Assembly: GCA_024402695.1 (NCBI GenBank) | Contig: JAKSTG010000007.1 | Span: 1 to 64,000, forward strand | Direction: 5' to 3' | DNA from: Treponema sp. | GTDB taxonomy: Bacteria; Spirochaetota; Spirochaetia; Treponematales; Treponemataceae | Length of the DNA: 64,000 nt | Part shown: one piece after another, positions 9,500-19,105 of the stretch | Layout of the letters: each line of letters starts with the position of its first letter | Numbering within the stretch: position 1 is the first letter of the stretch | Position numbers and translations under genes: made by a program | Notes under the pieces: generated by a model | What the model was told of the DNA's origin: nothing | The model's database searches: none | What the model saw: only the letters and a program-made list of their open reading frames with translations

Positions 9500-10057
9500 T
9501 TAGCGGTTACGTGCTGGAGCAACGTTAGCCAGTGGAGTTTCTGCAGGAGTGATCAGTTCGATTTCTGAAGAAAGTCCAAGGTCAGCTACTGTGTATACGT
9601 CGAAGATGTTAAGTTTAGAAACATCAGCGATGATTTTTTCTGGCATGTTAGCCAGTGTAGCTTTGATTTCGATTTCTGGAAGATGTTTTACAAGGAAACC
9701 ACCTTTGAGAACACCAGCAGCGTTTCCAACGATATTTACCTTCATCTTTTCGTATACTTTCTGATCTGCATCTGGTGCAAAGAAATCAGCGTGCAGAACT
9801 TTGTCTGTACGGATGTTGTATTCTGTATCTTTAATAAGAACATCACATTCTTTTCCATCTACGTTCAGTGTGAATACAGTTGTTTTTGTGCTTGCGCGCC
9901 ATGCTTTGTTGAATTCTACTTCATCAACTTCCAGCATTGTAGCTTCCCCTTTAGAGTTGTAAACAACTGCAGGGATTCTACCTTCTTTTCTCATGTTCTT
10001 AGCAGCAACTTTACCAGTTGTTGTACGAACTTTAGCATTGATTGTTGTCTTTGCCAT
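9500..10057 (-). CDS. rplY: 50S ribosomal protein L25 (CTC/TL5 type)
   Basis: A 5S-rRNA-binding ribosomal protein of the long CTC/TL5 class. The 185 residues comprise the L25 RNA-binding domain (about 1-90, with KNMRKEGRIPAVVY) and the beta-rich TL5 C-terminal domain (about 95-180, with GGFLVKHLPEIEIKATLANMPEKI). An AAGGAG Shine-Dalgarno sequence lies 8 bases before the ATG. The gene is monocistronic, with a terminator on its 3' side and the oad operon terminators on its 5' side. Confidence 0.95.
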   Translation of the reverse strand: MAKTTINAKVRTTTGKVAAKNMRKEGRIPAVVYNSKGEATMLEVDEVEFNKAWRASTKTTVFTLNVDGKECDVLIKDTEYNIRTDKVLHADFFAPDADQKVYEKMKVNIVGNAAGVLKGGFLVKHLPEIEIKATLANMPEKIIADVSKLNIFDVYTVADLGLSSEIELITPAETPLANVAPARNR

Positions 10058-10095
10058 TTAAAAGCTCCTTAAATCCTTTAAAATATAGTTAGAAA

Positions 10096-10124
10096 AGTTT
10101 AAAGAAAAAGGCCCGTTCAGTCAA
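10096..10124 (-). promoter_or_regulatory. Candidate rplY promoter overlapping a terminator hairpin
   Basis: On the minus strand TTGACT (10119-10124) and TAAACT (10096-10101) are exactly 17 bases apart. The -35 hexamer coincides with the loop of the preceding terminator hairpin. The motif match is moderate. Confidence 0.35.
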
Positions 10125-10137
10125 GAACGAGCCTTTT
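10106..10137. terminator. Bidirectional-looking terminator between oadB and rplY
   Basis: Thirteen-base arms at 10106-10118 and 10125-10137 pair with one mismatch around the loop AGTCAA. T-rich tails exist on both strands. With no gene entering from the left on the plus strand, its role is as a second stop for the oad operon. Confidence 0.7.
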
Positions 10138-10152
10138 GTTTTTATAAAACTT

Positions 10153-10180
10153 CCGGTCATTTTATAAGCTTAATGACCGG
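10153..10180 (-). terminator. Terminator immediately after oadB
   Basis: Perfect 9-base arms CCGGTCATT (10153-10161) and AATGACCGG (10172-10180) sit 9 bases past the oadB stop on the minus strand, followed by a T-rich tail. Confidence 0.65.
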
Positions 10181-10188
10181 TTACTTTA

Positions 10189-11622
10189 TTAAAGTCCGTA
10201 TGTACTGATGAATACACCGGCTGCAATTGCAGTACCGATAACACCAGATACGTTTGGTCCCATAGCGTGCATAAGAAGGAAGTTTGATGGATCGTATTCC
10301 ATACCAACTTTGTTTGCAACGCGGGCTGCCATTGGAACGGCAGAAACACCTGCTGAACCGATAAGTGGATTGATCTTTTCCTTCAGGAACAGGTTCATAA
10401 TCTTTGCCATGATAAGACCACCGGCTGTTGCAATCATGAAGGCAACAAGACCAAGAGCGATGATACCAAGTGAGTTTCCGTTACAGATTTTTTCTGGAGT
10501 CATCTGAGCACCAACACCAAGAGAAAGGAGGATTGAAACGATGTTCATCAGTTCATTTTCCATTGTCTTAGAAAGGCGTTCTACTACACCACACTGTTTT
10601 ACAAAGTTACCGAATGCAAGCATACCGATAAGAGGTGCTGCAGGTGGAAGAAGAAGTGCTGTGATTACCAGAAGCATCAGTGGGAACAGAACTTTTTCTG
10701 TTTTTGAAACTACGCGCATCTGCTTCATTTTGATGTGCCGTTCTTTATCTGTTGTAAGGAGCTTCATGATAGGTGGCTGGATCATAGGAACCAGAGCCAT
10801 GTATGAGTAAGCTGCAACAGCAATAACACCCATCATTTCTGGAGCAAGTTTTCCTGAAACGTAGATTGATGTAGGACCGTCAGCACCACCGATAATAGCG
10901 ATGGCTGAAGCCTGAAGCATTGTGTAATCGATACCAGGAATGAAGTTCAGACATGCAACACCAAAGAGAGTTGCGAAAACACCAAGCTGGGCAGCTCCAC
11001 CAAGGAGAGCCATCTTAGGGTTTGCAATAAGAGGTCCGAAGTCTGTCATGGCACCAATACCCATGAAGATGAGCATTGGGAAGAATTCGTTTCCTACACC
11101 AGCCGAGTAAATGATGTGAAGCATTCCGTGTGGAGCATCACCAATTCCGGCACCAGGAATGTTTACAAGGATTGTACCAAATCCGATTGGAATCAGAAGA
11201 AGTGGTTCAAATCCTTTGGCAACTGCCAGGTAAACAATAAGGAAACCGATTGCCAGCATAAGAAGTTTCTGCCAGCCGGGAACTGTTACATCAGATCCAT
11301 AAGAATCAGCAGCTTCAGACATTTCTTCTGCAGCAAGCTTAGCAGCTTCTTTTTCAGCAGCTGTTTCAGGGTGAATCAGCTTATAAATACCTGTTGATTT
11401 ACCAATATTCTTGATAAATTCTTTTGGTTCAATACGAGGAGTATTTTCAGAACCTTTAATGATTGTTGAAGATGCGTATGAAGGAGCAACAGAGTCTGCT
11501 TTCTTTTCACCTTTGCATCCAATACCCATTGAAAGAGCAGCTGCAATCAGACAGATTGCAAAACAAGCTCTGAGAGTATTTTTCTTTACTCTTTCTTTTT
11601 CTTTATTTACTAAAGTTTCCAT
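10189..11622 (-). CDS. oadB: Sodium-pumping oxaloacetate decarboxylase, beta subunit
   Basis: The integral-membrane subunit that decarboxylates carboxybiotin and exports Na+. From about residue 118 the protein matches the family, with many membrane segments, an [20 protein letters not shown] region and the conserved [19 protein letters not shown] motif. It is 477 residues long, well above the usual 375-435. The excess is N-terminal: a signal-like hydrophobic segment with LSMGIGC followed by a charged loop of about 70 residues. The gene follows oadA by 8 bases and is the last of oadG-oadA-oadB. Confidence 0.93.
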   Translation of the reverse strand: METLVNKEKERVKKNTLRACFAICLIAAALSMGIGCKGEKKADSVAPSYASSTIIKGSENTPRIEPKEFIKNIGKSTGIYKLIHPETAAEKEAAKLAAEEMSEAADSYGSDVTVPGWQKLLMLAIGFLIVYLAVAKGFEPLLLIPIGFGTILVNIPGAGIGDAPHGMLHIIYSAGVGNEFFPMLIFMGIGAMTDFGPLIANPKMALLGGAAQLGVFATLFGVACLNFIPGIDYTMLQASAIAIIGGADGPTSIYVSGKLAPEMMGVIAVAAYSYMALVPMIQPPIMKLLTTDKERHIKMKQMRVVSKTEKVLFPLMLLVITALLLPPAAPLIGMLAFGNFVKQCGVVERLSKTMENELMNIVSILLSLGVGAQMTPEKICNGNSLGIIALGLVAFMIATAGGLIMAKIMNLFLKEKINPLIGSAGVSAVPMAARVANKVGMEYDPSNFLLMHAMGPNVSGVIGTAIAAGVFISTYGL

Positions 11623-11630
11623 TCTTTTAC

Positions 11631-13712
11631 CTACTGAATAGTTGCTACTACTGTACCTGCAGCAATCTGTGAACCAGGAGTTGCTACAAAGTGTACTTTA
11701 CCTGCTGTTCCGGCTTTGATTTCAAGTTCCATCTTCATAGATTCTACGAGGAGGATTGTTGTATCTGCATTTACAGATGCACCTTCCTGAACAACATATT
11801 TAAGAAGTGTACCTGCAACAGGAGCTTCAACATTTTTTCCGCCTGCAGGAGCTGCAGCGGCTGGGGCTGGAGCAGCAGGGGCTGCGGCAGGTGCTGGAGC
11901 TGGAGCTGGAGCTGCCTGAACTACGGCACCACCAATTGATCCCAGTTTCTGATCAGCCTGAACCTGTGTTCCAGTCTGTACTGTGAATGTTACTTTTCCG
12001 TCACAAGGAGCTTTAACTTCCAGTTCCATTTTCATTGATTCAATCATAAGAACTGTGTCACCCTTCTTAACCTGGGCTCCGTCCTGTGCTACGAAACGAA
12101 GAACTGTACCTGCAACAGGTGATTTAAGATCTTCACCACCAGTTACAACTGTTGCTGCTGGAGCGGCAGCAGGAGCAGCTGAAGCAGCCCCGAATGATAC
12201 GTTGTAAGCTTTTCCGTTTACATTAACGCTCATTGTATCGCCTGAACCTGAAGCAGAAACATTGTATGCTGTTCCGTTTACGTTTACTGTGTAGTTTCCG
12301 TTTGAAGAAGAAGATTTTACTTCAGCTGGAGCTTCTTTCTTAGCAAAAGTAGAAGCAGCATCAACAGGACCGTTTGCACGTGTCTTGAAGAATTTTTCTG
12401 CAACCTGTGGGAACATAGCGTATGTAAGAACATCTTCGTCTGATCCGTTTCCGCCTGCAGCTTTTGAAGCTTCAACCATTTTGTCCCATTCAGGTTCAAT
12501 TTTGTCTGCTGGACGACATGTCATAACTTCTGTCATCTTGTTCTGAGCAAGACCCTGAGCTACAACGTCTGGGTTAGCAGCTGTTGGGAGAGCCCCGAAT
12601 TTTCCTGTTACCAGGTTAGCAAAGTCAGCAGTCATCATCTTGTAACGGCCCTGGATTACGTTGAATACAGCCTGTGTACCAACAATCTGTGATGTTGGTG
12701 TTACGAGTGGTACGTAACCTGCGTCTTTGTGTACTTTTGGAAGTTCTTCAAGAACAGCATCCATTTTGTCACCAGCACCCATCTGTTTGAGCTGTGATTC
12801 AAGGTTAGAAAGCATTCCACCAGGAACCTGTGAAAGAAGAATACGTGTATCAGCACCAAGGAATGCTGATTCAAGTGATGAGTAGTGCTTGCGAACTTCA
12901 CGGAAGTAAGCAGCAATTTCAAGAAGAAGTTTTGTATCAAGGTCAGTGTCGTATTCTGTACCTTTGAGCATTTCTACGATTGTTTCTGTTGGTGAGTGTG
13001 ATGTACCCATAGACATAGAAGAAATAGCTGTGTCTACGATGTCAGCACCAGCTTCGATTCCTTTAAGGAGTGAAGCAACAGAAAGACCTGTTGTTGCGTG
13101 TGAGTGGATTTCAACTGGAAGATCTACTTTTGCTTTGATTGCTTTAACAAGATCATAAGCTTCGTATGGTTTAAGAAGACCTGACATATCTTTGATACAG
13201 ATAGAATCTGCACCGAAGTCAGCGTATGTTTTTGCCAGTTCTGCATATTTTTCGTTTGTGTGGAATGGTGTTACGGCGTAAGAAATAGCCATCTGAACAT
13301 CTACACCAGATTTTTTAGCAGCTTTTGTAGCACGTTCCATGTTGCGTGGGTCGTTACATGCATCGAAAATACGGAAACATCCGATACCGTTCTTTGCAGC
13401 TGTTTCAACGAATTTATCAACTACATCGTCAGCATAGTGCTTGTAACCAAGAAGGTTCTGAGCACGAAGAAGCATCATGATTTTTGTATTTGGCATTGCT
13501 GCGTGAAGCTTACGAAGACGATCCCATGGATCTTCGTTAAGGAAGCGGATACAAGAGTCATAAGTAGCTCCACCCCATCCTTCAACATATTTGTAACCAA
13601 CTTTATCAAGTTTGTCGCAGATAGGAAGCATATCTGCTGTAGTCATACGTGTAGCGTGAAGCGACTGATGTGCGTCACGAATTGCAAGTTCTGAAATTCC
13701 AACTTTTGCCAT
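11631..13712 (-). CDS. oadA: Oxaloacetate decarboxylase alpha subunit with two biotinyl domains
   Basis: The carboxyltransferase subunit, which moves the C4 carboxyl of oxaloacetate to biotin. The catalytic TIM-barrel domain occupies about residues 1-300 ([13 protein letters not shown] near 11-23), followed by the conserved post-barrel domain to about 450. The tail is unusual: after two VNVNG-AYNVS repeats there are two complete biotinyl domains joined by an Ala/Pro linker, each with an ESMKME motif (biotin-accepting lysines near 561 and 660). Most OadA proteins (about 590-600 residues) carry one. Methylmalonyl-CoA or pyruvate carboxylase roles are less likely because the OadG and OadB partners are adjacent. 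Confidence 0.95.
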   Translation of the reverse strand: MAKVGISELAIRDAHQSLHATRMTTADMLPICDKLDKVGYKYVEGWGGATYDSCIRFLNEDPWDRLRKLHAAMPNTKIMMLLRAQNLLGYKHYADDVVDKFVETAAKNGIGCFRIFDACNDPRNMERATKAAKKSGVDVQMAISYAVTPFHTNEKYAELAKTYADFGADSICIKDMSGLLKPYEAYDLVKAIKAKVDLPVEIHSHATTGLSVASLLKGIEAGADIVDTAISSMSMGTSHSPTETIVEMLKGTEYDTDLDTKLLLEIAAYFREVRKHYSSLESAFLGADTRILLSQVPGGMLSNLESQLKQMGAGDKMDAVLEELPKVHKDAGYVPLVTPTSQIVGTQAVFNVIQGRYKMMTADFANLVTGKFGALPTAANPDVVAQGLAQNKMTEVMTCRPADKIEPEWDKMVEASKAAGGNGSDEDVLTYAMFPQVAEKFFKTRANGPVDAASTFAKKEAPAEVKSSSSNGNYTVNVNGTAYNVSASGSGDTMSVNVNGKAYNVSFGAASAAPAAAPAATVVTGGEDLKSPVAGTVLRFVAQDGAQVKKGDTVLMIESMKMELEVKAPCDGKVTFTVQTGTQVQADQKLGSIGGAVVQAAPAPAPAPAAAPAAPAPAAAAPAGGKNVEAPVAGTLLKYVVQEGASVNADTTILLVESMKMELEIKAGTAGKVHFVATPGSQIAAGTVVATIQ

Positions 13713-13727
13713 TTTATATCCCCTTTT

Positions 13728-13970
13728 TTACGAATTTTTAGCTTTAATTGCAGCGGCGATTGCGGCTACGATTTCTGTTTCATCTGCGGCGGCTGGTGCG
13801 GCGGCAGAAGCTGGTGCTTCAACAGGCTTATCCTTATCTTTTCCGAGAAGATGCAGAACGCCATGAAGAGCATACATACAAATAATCAGAATGATAAGGA
13901 AGCTGAATACAACACCCATACCAAGCAAAGTCAAAAGTCCGGCTTGACCAAGCATTTCTGTGATTGTCAT
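13728..13970 (-). CDS. oadG: Oxaloacetate decarboxylase gamma subunit
   Basis: An 80-residue small subunit. It has one membrane helix (about 13-38, LLTLLGMGVVFSFLIILIICM) followed by a charged, Ala/Pro-rich cytoplasmic tail, as expected for OadG, which anchors the alpha subunit to OadB and helps assemble the pump. The sequence is divergent in this family, so the call rests on length, topology and its place 15 bases before oadA. It is the first gene of the operon, preceded by a GGAGG Shine-Dalgarno sequence and a good promoter at 14041-14069. Confidence 0.85.
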   Translation of the reverse strand: MTITEMLGQAGLLTLLGMGVVFSFLIILIICMYALHGVLHLLGKDKDKPVEAPASAAAPAAADETEIVAAIAAAIKAKNS

Positions 13971-14037
13971 ATATCCTCCAACAATATGGAAAAAATCGAA
14001 AAAATTGCTCCCGATTTTAACATTTTAGAATTTGGTT

Positions 14038-14058
14038 GACAGTATAAAGGAAACTGTC
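14038..14058. promoter_or_regulatory. Inverted repeat overlapping the oad promoter (candidate operator)
   Basis: Perfect 6-base arms GACAGT (14038-14043) and ACTGTC (14053-14058) are separated by 9 bases. They cover the -10 hexamer and part of the spacer of the oadG promoter, the position expected for a repressor site. The regulator is unknown. Confidence 0.4.
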
Positions 14059-14069
14059 AGTCTTTTCAA
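14041..14069 (-). promoter_or_regulatory. Sigma-70 type promoter of the oadGAB operon
   Basis: On the minus strand TTGAAA (14064-14069) and TATACT (14041-14046) are separated by exactly 17 bases. The oadG start lies about 70 bases downstream and has a GGAGG ribosome-binding site. Confidence 0.65.
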
Positions 14070-14155
14070 TTATGGAATATAAGGGGAAATTCGTATTATG
14101 AAAAACTGTAAAAATTACAAAAGGTGTATTTATGGCCCTTCCAAACAGATTTTTT

Positions 14156-14184
14156 TTGATTTTATGCCTCTTTAATAGTAAAAT
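14156..14184 (+). promoter_or_regulatory. Candidate promoter of the peptide ABC operon
   Basis: TTGATT (14156-14161) and TAAAAT (14179-14184) are 17 bases apart. The substrate-binding protein gene starts 20 bases after the -10, with AGGTGGG as ribosome-binding site. Confidence 0.5.
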
Positions 14185-14204
14185 ATTGCTTACAGGTGGG
14201 AAAA

Positions 14205-16031
14205 ATGAAAAAAATCATCTCTTTTATTGGAACTCTGGCAGTTCTTTTCTGCTTCTTTTCATGCGGCAAAGCCGAAGAACTTGATGAAACAGAAATTGAA
14301 AACCGTCTTACGGCTGCAGAATCAGAATTCGACGAAAAAACAACCTACAAACCTTTCAGAAATGAAGATTTTATTGCAGGTGAAGTTAAAGGCACATGGA
14401 ATGACAACATTTCTACAGAACCAAAGACTTTTAACCAGCTTATTGCTGAACGAGACGCTGATTCAAACGGCTTAATCAACATGACTTTGGATTATCTGGT
14501 AGATTACAATCCGGTTACCCGTCAGTGGTCTCCAAAAGCAGCTTCTTTCCAGATTGAAACAGACGAAAAAGCCGGAACTCTTACTGTTCACTTCACTCTA
14601 AGAGATGACATTTTCTGGACCTGGTACGGAAAAGATGAAAAAGTACCTGTTACATCAAATGATATTGCCTTCTGGTACAATGTCATTGAAGGTCAGCCGG
14701 AATTCCAGGCATCAGGATACGGCAGCCACATTGTTGAAATGCCTGACGGATCAGAAGAAGAAATCAAATGTGTGATTGTTGATGAAAAACGCTTTGATTT
14801 CGTATTCCCAAGAATTGTGGCAAATCCTCTTCTTTCTACGAATGCAAGCCTGAATCCTTCCTTTATATATGAAAAAGCCTATAAGGAAGGAGGTGCCGAA
14901 GGAGTAAAGGCTTTATTCTCTGTAGACACAGATCCAAAAGAAATTCCTTCCTGCGGAAAATGGTATATGACAGAATATACCCCCGGCCAGCGCGTAGTTT
15001 ACAAAAGAAATCCTTATTATTGGGAAAAAGATTCCAACGACAACTCCATTCCTTACTATGAAGAAGAAGTTGTTTCTATTATAAGTGACCAGAATACTGA
15101 ATACCTCCTTTTCCAGCAGGGAAAACTGGAAGCTTTCAGTCCACGCCCTGAAGAAGTAAGTGACCTGGTAAACAATCAGAAAGATGATTACACCGTTTTC
15201 CGTGCAGACGGATCCATGAGTGCTTCAATGTGGAGTTTCAACCAGAATCCTGTAAACAAGGACAAACCTTTCTACAAATGGTTCACCAAGAAGGAATTCC
15301 GCCAGGCCATGAGCTGTATTCTGAACCGTGACCGTATTGTAAGCCAGGCCTACAGAGGTCTTGCCCAGCCTAAATATGATTTCTTTGCAGAAGCCAACCC
15401 AGCCTGGAACAAGGATATTATGCTGGAATACAGATACGATCTTGAAAAAGCAGAAAAACTCCTTTTCTCTTGTGGTTTCAAAAAAGAAAGTGACGGAATC
15501 TTCCGTGATGAAAACGGAAATAAGATTGAATATGACCTTCTTATTCCAGCAAACCAGACAACTGCCAATGACATGGCCCTGATTATTGCAGATGAAGCAA
15601 AAAAAGCCGGAGTTCTTATAAATGTACGCCAGGTAGACTTCCAGAAAATGGTAGAAATGCTTACAGCAACCTATGACTGGGAAAGCCTGATTATCGGACT
15701 TGGATCAAACATGTGGCCTACACAAGGAGCCAACGTCTGGCCAAGTCACGGAAACCTTCACCTGTGGTATCCTTTCCAGGAAAGTCCTGCTACTGACTGG
15801 GAAGCAAGAATCGACTGGCTTTACAACGAAGGAAGCTACACTGCCGACGAGAAAAAAGCACAGATAATCTGGGACGAATACCAGAAAATCATTCTTGAAC
15901 AGTGCCCTGTAATCTATATGGTTCGGCCGAAATCTTTCTTTGCCATCAGAAACCGCTGGGACCTTTCAAACGTTTATTACGACAACCTGAACGGTGCTGA
16001 ATTAAGCAGAATATTCCTAAAAAAAGAATAA
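14205..16031 (+). CDS. Oligopeptide ABC transporter substrate-binding lipoprotein
   Basis: A periplasmic solute-binding protein of the SBP_bac_5 (DppA/OppA) family, about 608 residues. The signal peptide ends in FFSCGKAEE, where Cys is the probable lipidation site. Family features include TLTVHFTLRDDIFW and YKRNPYYWEKD. It is longer than classical DppA, as in YejA-like members, and the ligand cannot be predicted beyond peptide-like. I chose the ATG at 14205 because AGGTGGG lies just before it; an in-frame GTG at 14196 would overlap that site. It is the first gene of a four-gene importer operon, and its stop is 1 base before the permease start. Confidence 0.9.
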   Translation: MKKIISFIGTLAVLFCFFSCGKAEELDETEIENRLTAAESEFDEKTTYKPFRNEDFIAGEVKGTWNDNISTEPKTFNQLIAERDADSNGLINMTLDYLVDYNPVTRQWSPKAASFQIETDEKAGTLTVHFTLRDDIFWTWYGKDEKVPVTSNDIAFWYNVIEGQPEFQASGYGSHIVEMPDGSEEEIKCVIVDEKRFDFVFPRIVANPLLSTNASLNPSFIYEKAYKEGGAEGVKALFSVDTDPKEIPSCGKWYMTEYTPGQRVVYKRNPYYWEKDSNDNSIPYYEEEVVSIISDQNTEYLLFQQGKLEAFSPRPEEVSDLVNNQKDDYTVFRADGSMSASMWSFNQNPVNKDKPFYKWFTKKEFRQAMSCILNRDRIVSQAYRGLAQPKYDFFAEANPAWNKDIMLEYRYDLEKAEKLLFSCGFKKESDGIFRDENGNKIEYDLLIPANQTTANDMALIIADEAKKAGVLINVRQVDFQKMVEMLTATYDWESLIIGLGSNMWPTQGANVWPSHGNLHLWYPFQESPATDWEARIDWLYNEGSYTADEKKAQIIWDEYQKIILEQCPVIYMVRPKSFFAIRNRWDLSNVYYDNLNGAELSRIFLKKE

Positions 16032-16032
16032 A

Positions 16033-17088
16033 ATGACAAATCCTTTCAAAAAATTCCCTCTTGCAGCTTTTATCTGCAGGAGGATTGTTACAATGCTGGT
16101 ACTTCTTTTTCTCCTGGGACTTTCCCTCTTCGGTCTTATGGCCCTGGCCCCTGGAGACATTGTTGACCAGATGATGACTCAGCAGATTATGAGCAGTTCC
16201 GACGGCAACGGCAAAAATGCCGCAAAAGCCGCCACTGCAGAAACTGTTTTTTCGGGCTCTACCCTTGAAGAAACCCGAAAAGAATTCGGTCTGGACAGAC
16301 CTTTTTACATCCAGTACTTCAAATGGCTTAAAAGAGTAATCGTAAACCACGACCTTGGGGTAAGCATTATTTCCAGGGCGCCGGTTTCTTTTCTTATAAG
16401 ATCCAGGTTATGGAATTCAGTTCTTCTGAATCTAATTTCCCTGGTTTTCATCACCATTTTTTCTTTTGCCCTGGGAGTGTATTTTTCCAGCAAAGCAGGA
16501 ACCCGCCTGGATATTGGAATAACATTTTTTGCTTTGTTCTTCCACGCTTTCCCTGGAATTCTCCTTTTAATTTTAATGCAGCTTTTTGCCTCCGTCACAG
16601 GGCTTTTTCCTGTAACAGGCTACCCGGACTTTCCGTTCCATACGGCACCGACAAAATTTGTCTTCAGCTATGCACACCATGTCTTCCTTCCACTCCTCTG
16701 TTCTTTTCTTGGAGGAATAGGAAGCACCATGAGAACAATCCGTGCAACAATGCTGGATCAGCTGGGAATGCCTTACATCTTTGCCCTTCGTGCAAGAGGC
16801 ATAAGCGAAAAAAGGGTTTACCTAAACCACGCATTCAGAAACACCTTGAATCCTTACATTACGGGAAGCGCAAACCTTCTGGCAGGTTTGTTCTCAGGTT
16901 CCCTTATTCTTGAAATTATTTTTGCTTACCCCGGAATCGGGCGGCTCATGTATGAAGCCGTAATGCAGGAAGACATAAATCTTGTTCTTGCAAACAGCAT
17001 GTTTATTTCGGCTCTGGTACTTATCGGTATGGTTATCAGTGATATTCTTCTTGCAGTGGTAGACCCAAGGATCAGGTACGGAAAATGA
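16033..17088 (+). CDS. Peptide ABC transporter permease (DppB/OppB type)
   Basis: An inner-membrane permease of 351 residues with six predicted membrane segments and the BPD_transp_1 fold. An N-terminal helix precedes a periplasmic loop (about 35-105) containing the family motif RKEFGLDRPFYIQYFKWLKR. The EAA-type loop that contacts the ATPases is RARGISEKRVYLNHAFRNTL near residues 252-271. It starts one base after the substrate-binding gene stop and has no strong Shine-Dalgarno sequence, so translation is probably coupled. It overlaps the next gene by ATGA (4 bases). It should form the heterodimeric channel with the permease half of the following fusion. Confidence 0.93.
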   Translation: MTNPFKKFPLAAFICRRIVTMLVLLFLLGLSLFGLMALAPGDIVDQMMTQQIMSSSDGNGKNAAKAATAETVFSGSTLEETRKEFGLDRPFYIQYFKWLKRVIVNHDLGVSIISRAPVSFLIRSRLWNSVLLNLISLVFITIFSFALGVYFSSKAGTRLDIGITFFALFFHAFPGILLLILMQLFASVTGLFPVTGYPDFPFHTAPTKFVFSYAHHVFLPLLCSFLGGIGSTMRTIRATMLDQLGMPYIFALRARGISEKRVYLNHAFRNTLNPYITGSANLLAGLFSGSLILEIIFAYPGIGRLMYEAVMQEDINLVLANSMFISALVLIGMVISDILLAVVDPRIRYGK

Positions 17089-19097
17089 AAGGCTTTTTGA
17101 AATATTTGAAAGGAAGACCTGTGGCTCTGGCTTCCCTTATTGTGATTGCCATTCTCTATTTTATAATGATTTTCGCAGACTTCTTTGCTACTTATCCTGC
17201 AACCATGACTCATGCAGAAAATTCCTTTCATCCTGCAAACATCCAGATGACAGGGCATGGACTTGTAGCAAGGGAATATAAAATCATTGATCAGACAACT
17301 TTGAAATACGCCAGGGTTAAAGGAAAAGAATATCCTGTAAGATTTTTTGTGAAAGGTGAAGAATACAAAATCCTTGGACTGGTTCCTTGCCGCATCCATT
17401 TCATGGGCACAAAGGCTGATAAAACTGGAAAGACTTATCCACTTTACCTTTGGGGCGCAGACAACCTGGGCCGTGACCTTTTTTCCCGAATTGTCATAGG
17501 TAGCAGAATATCCCTTACAATCGGTTTCATTGCTTCCGCAATTTCCTTGGTTCTGGCAGTTCTTCTTGGTGGACTTGCAGGCTTCTACGGCGGAAAGACA
17601 GACTGGACTATCATGCGACTTGCAGAATTCTTCATGTTGATTCCGTCTTTGTATTTTATCCTTTTCCTCCGTTCTCTTTTGAATACAAAAATGGATTCAG
17701 GAACTTCCTACATGTTAATCACCCTAATTCTGTCTCTTGTAGGATGGCCGGGATCAGCAAGAACCCTCCGCGGAATGATTCATTCCCTGAAGCGGGAAGA
17801 GTTTATCCTGAACGCAAGAAACGAAGGCATACCTTCTCCGGTAATCATTTTTAATCAGATCATTCCGCAGATGGCAAGTCTTCTTATTGTAAGCACAACC
17901 CTTTCTGTTCCGGGCTTCATCATGAGCGAGACAACTCTTTCCTACCTGGGGCTTGGAATTGCGGACCCTGCAGTTAGCTGGGGTTCCCTTATCAACCGCG
18001 ATATTTCGACCTTAAGTAACCTTAAAAAATTCCCTTGGCTTTTGAATCCTGTATGGATGCTTCTTGCAGTTACCCTCGCCTTCAATTTTGTAGGCGACGC
18101 AATGCGGGACTTCTTTGACCCTTACCACGTTGTATTCAAAAAACATTCCCTTAAAAAACTTCTGAATAAAGTTCCAGGGAAAACCAGCGAAGATACAGTT
18201 ACAAACACAAAAGGAAACGAAGACCAGCTTCTTGAAGTAAGAAACCTGGAAGTAACCTTCCTTATGAACAAAGGAAATTCCTATTATGAAATTCCTGCCG
18301 TAAAGAAAATCAGTTACTGTCTGAACCAGGGTGAAATTCTTGGAATCGTAGGTGAATCGGGAAGCGGTAAATCTGTCTCATCAACAGCCATTCCAGCCCT
18401 CCTTCCCGAAAACGCTCTTGTAAAAGGACAGATTTTCTACAAGGGCACAGACATCCTTTCACTTTCCGAAAAAGAAAAACGGGAATACAGAGGAAAAAAA
18501 ATCGGATACATTTTCCAGGAACCTGGACGAAGTTTCGATCCACTTCAGAACATGGGAAGCGTTTTCTTCGAGACCTTCCAGAACCTTGAACCATCAATCA
18601 CAAAGGAAGCGGCCTATGAAAAAGCAGCAGCCCTTCTTTCTGAAGTTGGAATTCCTGATGCCTATTCAAGACTTAAAAACTTTCCTCACCAGTTCTCAGG
18701 TGGGCAGCTCCAGAGAATCGGTATTGCCCTGGCTTTGGCCCAGAACTGTGAAATCCTTATTGCCGACGAACCGACAACAGCACTGGACGTAACAATCCAG
18801 GCTCAGATTGTTTCGCTTCTTTTAAGACTGAAAGAAGAAAGAAACCTTTCCGTTATTTTCATTAGCCACAACATAAATCTTGTGGCAGAGATTTCGGACC
18901 GAATTCTTGTAATGTATCAGGGACATATTGTAGAAAGCGGAAAAGCACAGGATGTAATCAAAAATCCGGAACACCCTTATACAAAGGCACTCATTGCGTC
19001 TGTTCCGGAATTCGGAAGTCATTATACAAAAGAAAAGATGACTTTTATCAGCGAAGAAATGAGGAAAGGTTTTCCTCTTCCTGAATACCAGAAGTGA
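17085..19097 (+). CDS. Peptide ABC transporter permease-ATPase fusion (DppC-DppD type)
   Basis: A 670-residue protein combining two normally separate subunits. Residues 1-350 form a DppC/OppC permease with a periplasmic insertion (about 40-120), the motif [12 protein letters not shown] and an EAA loop around [13 protein letters not shown]. After a linker (about 350-375), residues 376-670 are a DppD-type ATPase with Walker A GESGSGKS near 423, signature FSGGQLQRI near 536, Walker B LIADEPT near 557 and the C-terminal peptide-importer tail. The reading frame is continuous. Such fusions are known elsewhere, notably in actinobacteria. It overlaps the permease gene upstream by 4 bases. Confidence 0.93.
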   Translation: MKGFLKYLKGRPVALASLIVIAILYFIMIFADFFATYPATMTHAENSFHPANIQMTGHGLVAREYKIIDQTTLKYARVKGKEYPVRFFVKGEEYKILGLVPCRIHFMGTKADKTGKTYPLYLWGADNLGRDLFSRIVIGSRISLTIGFIASAISLVLAVLLGGLAGFYGGKTDWTIMRLAEFFMLIPSLYFILFLRSLLNTKMDSGTSYMLITLILSLVGWPGSARTLRGMIHSLKREEFILNARNEGIPSPVIIFNQIIPQMASLLIVSTTLSVPGFIMSETTLSYLGLGIADPAVSWGSLINRDISTLSNLKKFPWLLNPVWMLLAVTLAFNFVGDAMRDFFDPYHVVFKKHSLKKLLNKVPGKTSEDTVTNTKGNEDQLLEVRNLEVTFLMNKGNSYYEIPAVKKISYCLNQGEILGIVGESGSGKSVSSTAIPALLPENALVKGQIFYKGTDILSLSEKEKREYRGKKIGYIFQEPGRSFDPLQNMGSVFFETFQNLEPSITKEAAYEKAAALLSEVGIPDAYSRLKNFPHQFSGGQLQRIGIALALAQNCEILIADEPTTALDVTIQAQIVSLLLRLKEERNLSVIFISHNINLVAEISDRILVMYQGHIVESGKAQDVIKNPEHPYTKALIASVPEFGSHYTKEKMTFISEEMRKGFPLPEYQK

Positions 19098-19105
19098 GAA
19101 AAAGA

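Noticed and set aside
14098..14175. Small 25-codon frame with AAGGGG upstream, between oadG and the peptide ABC operon
   Set aside because: It overlaps the candidate promoter of the ABC operon, the spacing of AAGGGG is long and composition is A/T-driven; likely chance.
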